Source of the DNA: Congeria kusceri
Lineage: Eukaryota; Mollusca; Bivalvia; Myida; Dreissenidae
Assembly: GCA_027627225.1 (NCBI GenBank)
Contig: CM051028.1
Span: 17,128,701 to 17,192,700 of the forward strand
DNA length: 64,000 nucleotides
Direction of reading: 5' to 3'
The notes under the pieces were generated by a model. The model was not told the origin of the DNA. It did not search any database and was given only the letters and a program-made list of their open reading frames with translations. Below are positions 46,688 through 58,300 of this stretch, piece by piece. The translations under genes and the position numbers were made by a program. Position 1 is the first letter of the stretch, and every line of letters starts with the position of its first letter.

Positions 46688-49600
46688 CTGAAAAAGAAAA
46701 AGAACTAAATATACATGTACCGTCAACTTATCGCTATATTCGTATTACAATTTCATGTACAAAGATTTGCTTGTAAATAATTTCTGTAACATTTGAAGCA
46801 GCAGTCCAGAAATATGCAATAAAAATAGCACTTTGTAGAAATCGTTTCTAATGGACATCTTACCGATCAAAATACAAATCAAAACGCTGATAGGGGTGTG
46901 ATTAGTATAAAGTTACTTTTTTATAAATTGACCTTTTTTACAAAGTGTAATTGTAATAAATCAAATAATATACACATTATAATACATATTACATACATTA
47001 TCTTTAAATAGTTAAAATGTAAGAAAACGGGTGTAAAATTTTGCTGTTTCGAAGAAGGACCTTTCTGATTTCGATTTACTGACTAATAGCATTGAAAGAA
47101 AAGAAGTAGTTTTCCGCAAAACCTGTTTTGGAAATAACCCTCTCAAAAGACCGTTGGCTTCCGCCAAAAGTCTAAAAACCGCATGAAAATCGGTAAATAA
47201 TAACGTTCTGGTAACCTTTTTATCGCATAGTTTCTGTATGCGATAGCTGGTGATGCCTCTGGAGTAAACCAGCGTGTACATTACTGTATATTCCGTTCGT
47301 ACCAAGCGTTTTCGAACATAGATTATTATAAAATGCTTTTGGTAAATAAGAAACAGTTTTCAGTCGAATAAACGTCATTTACGTTCATTAGAACAATGAC
47401 CAATTTAAGATGTATTAAATTACATTCGATGGACTGTGGCTTTAACCGTAAGTTTTATCTAGAAAACTTTAGACCCTACGGAATCAATAGACAGAAATGT
47501 CCATCTCTTAATGAAGTTTTGTTGAATTTGCAAAACTAATTCAGTCAACCCTCTTTACAACGACATTTGTTATAACGGAATAGTCGACTTCCGACAAAAT
47601 TTTGATGGGAACGGATTATTTTCTATTAAACTGGTACCCATTATAACGGAATATTCTGTTTCCGACTCCAACGCAAAATATGTTGGAACCAATCAATAGA
47701 ATGTGCACTAATCCGAATCGTTATAACGAAATTCGGAATCGACGGCGCTCAAAACTTGTTAATTTGTCACAAGTCCTATTGATTTGCATAATCAAGTGTT
47801 ATCAGCCGGTGTCACATAATTAGCCAGACATAAAACAAAGGTGTGAGAATCTGTTTACGGCGTAAACTGAATTGAAATACCGGTAATAGTGAATGCCATA
47901 GGATTACCATAAATGTTGGTCTTGTGGATATGTTGTAATGAAATGGTGCCGAAAATAGTTATTTTCTATAATTATTTTACCTATATTCTATAATTATATT
48001 GCCGGAATTCGATATAACGCCAAAGTTATAAATCACATGCGTTTAAGATAATATCTACGGTGGCATAAAGGACATGTGTGTGTTATTTTGATTTCGTGTT
48101 CACAACTTAATATCTCATGGCCACGAGTTATTAAGTCGTGGTCACGAAACATTAAGACTTGGCCACGAGGCATTATGTCGTGGCCATGAGTCATTATGTC
48201 GTAGCTTTGAGGCATTATGTTGTGGCCACGATATACTAAGGCCGGATTTTTTTTTTCTTGGTTCTCGGACATTTTTTGCAAAAGGAGGGAAAAATTTAAA
48301 AAAAATAATAAAAAAGCCCACAACAATACAGAAGTGAGAAAACTAATTATTGGAATTTCACAAATGGAAATAGGCAGGGATATCAATATCTTTATGCATT
48401 ATTACTTACAAAAATCATACTACACAACATTAACTTAATCACTGCATGATAAACATTACACTAATACCAATAATAGTTACATCAAAAGGCAGACTTTATT
48501 ACATAAAAACTACTGTTAAACAAGAGAAAAATGCGGAAACCGCATTTAAGCCGGATTTTTAGTTTGCCAAAGGGGGTACATGTACAAGTCTATGTTGGTG
48601 AAGAAGTATGGAAGTTTCATGTGGATGATCTAAAATGTACGCAGTTTGGTGAGACTTGGCAAAAATTTGGTCTCAAAATAAAATGGGAAAAAAGTGTGGA
48701 CTATAGAGATGGCATTTAATTACTGACATAAAATATGTTTGTTTCTATGCAATAGGCATATTTGCATTTAAGAAAGTGTCCGTCAAAGGAACTTTTCTAT
48801 ATAGATATCATTTTTTTGGAAAAAATGACCACATGCAAGATGGATGAAACTGTTCCTTGTATGATCAAGAACTTTAAAAACTAGGAAAGGAATCTCTAAT
48901 GGCCATTTTGTACAATGAGGCGGAACCATTTGAATAAGTTTGGAGAGGAACACTAAATGAACATTTGTGTACAATACAGTAGGGGCCCATCCAAGGAACA
49001 TTTCTGTAAAGTTTCATGAAGATTAACCAAGAACTTTTGAAAATATGACAGGAATACGAAACTTTAACGCAAATTCTATTTTTAGCTCTAGTGGCCATTT
49101 TGTGCAGTGAGGCGGAACCATTGAATAGGTTTGGTAGAGGACCACTAAACGAACATTGGCGTGAAATTATTTGAAAATCTAGCCATAGGTTTATAAGAAA
49201 ATGGCGTTTAGACATAATTCTATTTTTAGCGTCTGGCGGCCATCTTGTGCAGTGAAGCGAAACCATTTTCAAAGGGTGGAAGAAGACCATCTAAGGAACA
49301 TTTCTGTAAAGTTTCATGAAGATTGACCAAGAACTTTTGAAAATATGACAGGAAAACACAACTTTAACGCAAATTCTATTTTTAGCCCATAGTGGCCATT
49401 TTGTGCAGTGAGGCGGAATCATTTAAATAAGTTTGGTAGAGTGTCAAGTTTCATCAAGATTGATCAAGAGCTTTAGAAAATATGACAGGAATACAAAACT
49501 TTAACGCAAATTAAAATTTTAGCTCTAGTGGCCATCTTGTGCAGTGTGGCGGAACCATTTGAATAAGTTTGGTAGAGGAACACTACATGAACATTTGTGT

Positions 49601-52600
49601 AAAATTATTTGAAAATCTAGCCATACGTTTATAACAAAATGGCGTTTACACATAATTCTATTTTTAGCTCTGGCGGCCATCTTGTGCAGTGAAGCGGAAC
49701 TATTTTCACAGGTTTGGTAGAGGCCCATCCAAGGAACATTTCTGTAAAGTTTCATGAAGATTGACCAAGAACTGTTGAAATTATGACAGGAATACTAAAC
49801 TTCAACGCAAATTGTTAACGACATCGCAACGCCCGCCCGTTGCCCGACCGCCTGCCCGCCACACCGCCCGCCCAACCGACCGGTTTTCGCTAATCTACAA
49901 GCCTAGATTTTTCGTTGAAAAATCCGGCTAAATATGCTAACACTTAAACACAGTACATCAGATATCGCTGAGCAGTGGCCATATTATATGTATAACAGCA
50001 TGTTTAATAAAGTGGAAACTAACTGAATACATCTTATTGATAAATCGATATACACCAATGAAATTTGTTAATTATAATATTGATATAAAATTATAAATGT
50101 TTGTTTAATACAATGATTCTATAATATTCATTTGTTTTTTCTTCTGCCTTTAAGTGTTGCATGATGTATAAAACAACAGAGAGCAGATCAAATGAATCAT
50201 ACAGCGATATACAGTCACAATGCATGTTACATAAAATTTAGTCATTTCTTCAGCGTTTTTTTTCACTGCGTTTAACAGGTTGAAACCCTTTCACAAGTTC
50301 ATTTTTACGATGTCGTATACATTCTACACATGTTTATTTTTATTTTTTTTTGCTTTTTGGGAAATATCGGGTCGGCGGATCCGAGAACCAAGAAATTAAA
50401 AAACTCTCGCCTAAGTCGTGTCTACGAGATATTAAGTCTTGGCCACGAGTCATTATGTCATGCCACGAGTTATTATGTCGTGACCACGATTTATAAAAAA
50501 TAAACGCATATCACCTTCATGCTACCGTAAATATCTGAAACGAAGACTTAAAATTATACCTTGTTTCCAAGTCAGAAAAATGTTATCTATAATAAATATA
50601 CATGTTTGTATATGATAAATACATAATAATTATAAATCCCATTGTACTCTTTTAAAGTGTGCACATATCTTACAACATATATAGTGGTATAACTACAAAT
50701 AATCCAGTTAATTCTCTTATATTTCAATTTAAAATGGAAGAAAAGTTCAAAAGAACCCTCGCTGTAAACGCAAAATTGGCTAGTTTGTTACAAAATAGTT
50801 TTTGACTGCACAACCGCAAATTTCATTGCATGTATGTACATCAGTTCTTTAAGATTACAAAACAATTATAAACGACCTCAAGTCGACACAAATAATGTGT
50901 TAATTTATTCTATATTTTAGTGTTTCCTTAGTGATGTTTTCTTTTCTTACTGCAAGTTATTCTGTCACTATCATATGCTCATTTTAATCTTTGGGGTATA
51001 CAAAATTGCGCATACGCACTTAAAAACCACGTGCGAAAAAAAACAATCCGGCGCGGATACAGGATTTGGAGTTAGATGGGGGTGGGGGTGGGGGGCTGAA
51101 AAGTGCAACCTACAAACCTATAGGTCTAATTACCCCAAAACGGAAGTCACATCCTCAGGGTTACATTACATTGTCAGTTAGATAATAAACACATTGGGTT
51201 CAGTGTATAATGCAAATGAATTTTAAAATAAAGTTTAAATGATATGTTTTGGTATCAGTTTAAAGGTATATATGTAAGGAATAAGAAAAAAAGCCCGTTT
51301 TTTGCTCTACCTTGTCTAAGTGGTTCTCAGCTTCATAACTTTTTGCCCATGTATTCATGCACAAAATGGCAGCCTGCATGCCTGTCAAAACCGGTGTGTT
51401 TATTCTAAGGTAAATATTTTGAGTTACAAAGTATATAATTTTTTGACATGCTGTTTTTTTCAGAAGGTTATGGCCTTATCTTTCCAACAATGTATGGTGA
51501 TATATTGGAAAGTAGCTTGGTCATCGTGAAAATTTGAGATCAAACATTGAACATTTATATGTAACAATGAAGGAATTTAATTGCGTATGCGTAACCTATA
51601 CATGTATAAATCGTATTTTTTGCTAAACAATGCCAGTTAAATTGCGCGACATCATAGTTAAGTTTTAGCAGAGATTCAAGACGTGTACTAACATCCTGTG
51701 AACCATAAAACGAAAACTTACAAACTTATATCATTCTTATGTGAAAAATATGTTTCAGTTATTAAAAATCGAATTTTAGAACCGCCTTCGAACACACACA
51801 CACACACCCCCCCCCCCCCCCCCCCACCTCCCCCAAATAAACATAATTTATATTATGTCACCTGCAAAATGTGCGCTTGTCGGAGATTTGAACATAATTG
51901 TTCAGATCGACAACTCAAGATGTAAAGAGACAGTAATCTCCCCTGCTACGCGATAGCGAAGCGAAGCAGGGGAGATCACTTTATGAGTTGAACATTTTAG
52001 TTGTCTCAACGAGTAGTGTCCCTTCCGGGTTAAGAACATGTGTATAATATTTGAACATGTCTTTCTGATTCCTTTTATAAACTCGTGAAAAAAAAGTTTG
52101 AAAATATTTTAAAAACACATCGCCTACATAAATTTATTCAGAACGAAATGAATACATGTTTTATGATTGTTGAAAAGGACTCGCGAAAATATGCAGTTTT
52201 AAAACACTTAAAAAATACATTGCATTCTAAAATAGCAATGACGTGTATGAATGTTGTTGTTGTATGCATTAGCATGTTATGTTGAACAAGTTAACAAAGT
52301 AAACATTACGCTGAAAGCTTTTATTTGTTTTGTTTGTTTGTTTGGATTTTTCGCCGTTTTTAATAGTATTTCAGACATATCACGGCGGTCAGTTAACCTA
52401 CTCACACTTCCTGGGTAGCTTAGCCGATCTAAGCGTTTTACCAGTACTAAGTGCACATACTTATGCCAGTAACTGACTACTGCCGTACTTGAATCAGAGG
52501 TAGGGATGAATAGCCGTAAAAATAATTTCATGACCCCAATCCCCGCACAAGTTATGTGGTCGGGCTGGGGTTCGAACTCACAATCCCCGGATTGACAGTC

Positions 52601-55280
52601 CAGCGCTCTACCGACTAAGCTAGCCGGGCCCGGCAAAGCATGCACGTTATTTGTTAAAAGTTACCCTGTATGTTGATCATGCCGTATTTGTTCACTTCCG
52701 CCTCCAAAATCATCTCATTGATCTCTGCGTCAGTCATTTTGTCGCCAAGTGTTCGCATGATCTCCCGCAGGTCATCGGCGCTGATGAACCCCTTGCCGTT
52801 GTCAAACACCTAGCGGTACATGCGCAGAATGAACGGTGGTGTATTTAAGAAATCACTTTCGATATAGAATTGTTTATCGGCTAATAAAAAACGATTTGGA
52901 GTTCTGATGCGTAGGAATTAAATCACGAGGGCTTATTAGCCGATAAACAACGATAATGCGAAAATTATTTCGATTCTAACATGATCTGACCACATTTTCT
53001 GCAATTTCAATGCGAACTATATTTTACAGTTTCGGAACTCTTTTTTTTTCGGGTTGTTTTTTGCTAGTTTAACAAGGCACTCTTCTCAGTTAGCACTGCA
53101 ACCACGAGTTACAAACTTACACATTTAGAAGTTTTCAGGGGAGACGATTATGAGGCGATTGAAGATTTATTTTGTACAAAATTTTAATTTTATCATTTTT
53201 ATCACGTTTTTATCAGGTGCTTGTCTACGATTTTATTTCACGCCAAGTGTTTGCCTATGGTCACGTGGACATTCGTGCCGGCAGGGATTGAAACTGGCTA
53301 TGCTGGGACAAAGTTAAATCTCTACGCGGAGGTTGATTTCAAACTCCTCACAGTGGTCTCTCCTGCTTCGTCGCATATATAAACAATAATACTACTTTAC
53401 ATTAACTATATTTGCTAATTAGTATCCACATATTTCCAAATTTTATTATGATTCTTAAAGGGTAATGACCTTTTTATGACAGAAAGGACACATAGAGAAG
53501 CGATACAAAGTACGCAATATAAAGGCGCTGTCACACTGTGGCGAATTTGAGCTACGAGTTCTGGCCAGTTGTAACTCGCCAAACTCGCCTGTTATTGTGT
53601 AGATCTTGTACACATGTCGTTCTATGTTGCAGTGATGTCTTCTTATGCCTTTGTATGTCGCCTGAACTCGCCAAGTAAACGGCGAGAATTTTAAACCGTT
53701 CAAACTTCTCGCCGCTTCTCTGCGACATTTGTTCTCGTACGCGTCACGCCGTCACGTGTCGAAGACATTTCGAAGGAATCTCGCGCACTCCTTTGTCGTA
53801 GAGTTTCGCCGCATATTATCGTTCTACGACATAACACGATTTACTGCGAGTTTGGACGACTTTCCTACGATATCTGCTCGTGCACGTGTCGTCACAAGTC
53901 GTACAGATTCGAACATTCTCGAAGACAGGTCTTCGATTGTCGAAAAGATATCGTACGCACATAGTACCAATATGTTGACAAGAACTCTAACGAGTGTCGT
54001 CTTGATCCGCGAACAACTCGTCCTTTTTAATGCGAGTTGTTACTCGCCCGATCTCGTACAAATCTCGAAGTCCAAATTCGCCGCAGTAAGACAGGGTCTT
54101 TAAGCTGTTACTATTTTACTACACGACTTGTACCCGACATTTCCTAACTATAATGGGCCTCGCACCAAAATGCACCTGCTTTCCTCACACACAAAAACGA
54201 TCCGATAGTGGGCACCATCATATGTGAGTTTATTTAAGAGCTATGGCTTTGTACACATAGAATCCTACCCGAAAGGCTTCCAGGATTTCATCCTCGTTTT
54301 CCTTGTACTGCAGCTTCATCTCCATCATGGATAGAAACTCATCGAAGTCAATCTCACCGTTACCTGAAACAAACCCTCCGTAGGTACAGGTACATGCGTG
54401 TTGAAGTTTTATCGAGTGCACCGTATTCACCAACCGATATCTTACCTGAAACAAACCCTCCGTAGGTACAGGTACATGCGTGTTGAAGTTTTATCGAGTG
54501 CACCGTATTCACCAACCGATTCTTACCTGAAACAAACCCTCCGTAGGTACAGGTACATGCGTGTTGAAGTTTTATCGAGTGCACCGTATTCACCAACCGA
54601 TTCTTACCTGAAACAAACCCTCCTTAGGTACAGGTACATGCGTGTTGAAGTTTTATCGAGTGCACCGTATTCACTAACCGATTCTTACCTGAAACAAACC
54701 CTCCGTAGGTACAGGTACATGCGTGTTGAAGTTTTATCGAGTGCACCGTATTCACCAACCGATTCTTACCTGAAACAAACCCTCCGTAGGTACAGGTACA
54801 TGCGTGTTGGAGTTTTATGGAGTGCACCGTATTCACCAACCGATTCTTAAACTTAAGACTTAATACTTAAGAATGAAGAATATTCTGGAAATTATTCTGA
54901 ACTAAAAAGGAGTTTAGTTTGAAATGTACTTGGTATTTACCAATGCTAATTGGAGCATTCTTTATTAAGAATGATTTATTACTGAAACAAGCAGCATTGG
55001 AACCTGGCATATTTGCAAACGCACAAGTATCATTTCTTAAGTCTAAGTCTATTCTTTATTCTTAAGTCGAAGAATCGATTGGTGAATGAGGGCCCAGGGT
55101 TCTGTTCCATGAGGTCATTGCCCTCAGGGTTCTTGTTAGTTTGGATAGTGCAAGACACAGGAGACTTCCTATTCCAGGAGTGGGTCGCTGATGTCAAGCT
55201 ACGAGTTTCAGATAATGTTATTCTATTTGCAACATAAGTGATACTGCAACAGCTTGTCTGTCTGTCTGTCCGCCCTTCCG

Positions 55281-55359
<79 letters not shown>

Positions 55360-58300
55360 GTCAGTCAGTCAGTCAGTCAGTCAGTCAGTCAGTCAGTCGG
55401 TCAGTCAGTAAATCAATCAATACATCAATCAATACATCAATCAATACATCCATCGGTCAATCGATCAGTCAGTCAATCAATCCGTCAATCAATGCATCCA
55501 TCAATCATTCAATGCATCCATCGATCTATCCAACCATACATAGTTATATACTTGCATTTATGAAATCCACGGGTAAGTGTCATGTTTTATTTATTAGTGA
55601 CATGTAACCTACCATCCACGTCCACTTCTCGTATCATCTCGTCCAGGTCGGCGTCGGTGAGATTCTGCCCCATGCTTTTTAGTACTTCCGCCAGCTCCGC
55701 CGCCTCTATCGTGCCGCCCCCATCCTTGTCGAACATACTGAACGCCAGCTTGAACTCTGTGGAATAACGTGACTCGGCATTATCATGCGGAGTGTCTCAT
55801 TATTATGTCAGCGATATTTTTAGATTATAAGTTTAACGGAAATTTTTACGGAAGGTGCCGTCTCTAATTTTCTTGTGTGTGTACGATCTTACAACATACA
55901 AGTTGCATAAATAAAAGTAACCTGATAAAGTTAATTATCATATAATTCTATTTAAAATGGAGGAAAACTTAAGAATAACCATTGCTGTAAAACGCATATA
56001 ATTAACTATTTTTGATCGCAAAATATTTTTAGACTGTACAGCCGAAAACATTGTACGCTGAAAGTTATTTAGATTGTAAACTAAGTCTCAACAGACGATA
56101 TTGTGCGATTTTATTGACCTTGCACTCATGAATATTCCGTTTATTTTCGTAAATCAATTTTAAGCTACTAATTCAGATAGGAGTCTAAGACGCGAATAAG
56201 TATTGATTAAATCTTTGAATCCTTTACAGTTGATAATGTAGTGCAGTGGTAAGCACGCAATGTTTGTAAGCGTGATGTTTTGAGTTCGAATCCCAGAACA
56301 GGCACTTTTAAAAAAAAATCTTTAATTTATTAAGTTAGTTTGTTGTTTTTTTTTATCATTTTGCTGACAGCATGACATGGAATCTCATCAGCAACCTGGA
56401 TTCTGACACAGAAGAGATATGCACCGATACTGTGCGAAACAGAGTCTTTGTGAGTAGATAAAATGTATTAACTAATAAAAATATAACAAAAGGGGAATAA
56501 AAGATAAAATCAAGAAAAACTGTCATGAGAATAAGTGATCTTAAAGTAAAAGAAAATGATAAAAGAGAGAGATTTTGGCAGGGCTCGAACCACGGCCATT
56601 TTGATTCAAAGTCTAAACCACTATCCACCGCGCTATTCTTCCCGACGCTTGTCTATGGGTGCTTTTGTTATATGGTTATAAATCCGTTCTGTAGACGCTA
56701 GATAAATGTTAAACCGAATTAAATAGAACAGTCGAGCGCTACCGGAGATTAATGAGTGCCAGGTCAATAAAATCGCACAATACAAAAGTTGACCAACGTG
56801 CTTCTTGATAAGTTTGATTTTTCGGCGTAGTTGTCTAAGATCACTTTTGACCTAAATTTCTTGCGATAATTATGCAGCCAATAGAATGTGGCAAATGTTT
56901 AGGGAATGCAAATTTACAACAATGGTTTCATGTATACCAACAACTCTTGCATACTTTTGGGGATTAAAATGTACATTATTGTTTACATAAGCGGTTAAAA
57001 TAAAGTTATAATAATTTCTCCGAAATACACTCTAGAACTGAACATAATTATGAACATATTTTCTCATTGTATGTCAAGAACAGGATATTATATATGTTCT
57101 CAGAATTAATCCACTGTTTTGTTTAGCCTAGCGGCACGCTCTATAAATAATAATTGATTCTAGCGAGTTCAACACACTCACGATCATTCTAATATTAGCG
57201 CGCGTTTAGCTGCCGGTGTATAGCTGTTATAACATACATGCATCAATTAGCGTCCAGAGAATCATTAGAGCGAATATTTCAATAAATGGGGAGTTTATGT
57301 TTATAAACTTACTGTGCTTGTTAATTTGAAATTGAATGACAGTTGCGTTCTATTAAGAATTAAATAGAATTGCACATTTCTATCAACTTCTCCAGTAGAT
57401 GTTAATCAACCAATAAAAAGATATCTTTCAATAAATAAAATGTGGTGAAATAAGTAACGGAATACGTCGAAATGTTATTCATGTTACTTTTACTTCATTT
57501 TCGTTGCATTAATACATTATTTGCAATACCAATTATACACAGAAACCCTTGATACATCATATTCCTACCCAATATAATTCTAAATTGCCATAGTCTAATG
57601 AAATTTTATGTTTGTGTTATCAAAAATGGAAGTCATCATTATTTCAAATGCGCTGAAGGTTCCCTGAAGATTTCTTTTCATAAGAATACACAGTATAAAT
57701 GATTAACTGACTTCGAAATGTGTATGTATTATGCATAGATAACTTCCGAGATGAAGGTAGGGTATATTACTTAAGAATAACTATACACGTCTGATACAGA
57801 ATAATTTTCATTTATTCCCGCAGTTATTTTCGTACATTGTTACTTTGTTAAAGTTGGCTGACAAATTTATATAATAATGATGTTAACGTAAATTATTTAG
57901 GTTATTCACTTGTGAAAACATGGGGCGGTATGATCGGTTTATTCACGGTACTAATATTAATAGTTATTGAATTAATCACACATTAATTTTGGGATATGAG
58001 AAGTTTTCGAATGATGCTCAAATAATCTGGGGTCCGAGAAGTCGCATTGTCTAGGTGGGGACCGAAAAATCTGGGGTCCGAGAAGCCACGTAACCGATCA
58101 TCTTGGCCCACTTGTGTTATGTTTAGGGTTAAATGATATCTCATTATTAATGTCAACGCCGATTGTCTTTTTTTTAAAGACATTTCCTGTTTCGGCATAG
58201 CTGTTTTACCCAACTTTTGACCTTCCTGAATATCCAATCAAATGTTGTGAACATTTCCCGCCAGTAGTCCCGAATAAATAAATCATAACTTTCCATCGGC

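Larger units (their letters stand above)
56097..56784. mobile_element. MITE M5 with about 32-bp terminal inverted repeats and two tRNA-like segments
   Basis: Left gatattgtgcgattttattg then accttgcactcat; right atgagtgccaggtcaataaa then atcgcacaatac. Inside, 56235-56310 (plus) has a B box gagttcgaatccc, and 56572-56645 (minus) has a B box tggttcgagccctgcc with an A-box-like tagcgcggtggatagtgg. The two tRNA-like parts face each other. Non-coding. Confidence 0.65.

Noticed and set aside
47547..48030. Possible pogo/Tigger-type MITE (ttataacggaat motifs)
   Set aside because: No matching inverted terminus was found, so the boundaries and class cannot be supported.
52560..52640. Functional tRNA gene on the minus strand
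   Set aside because: The head is tRNA-like with good A and B boxes, but it continues into a SINE body and (aaac)n tail; annotated as a SINE.
54360..54850. Repeated frames across the 81-bp array on both strands
   Set aside because: Periodicity divisible by three explains them; the sequence is intronic and contains splice signals.
55254..55607. Ser/Ile/Asn-rich 117-codon frame
   Set aside because: (TCAA)n/(TCAG)n microsatellite.
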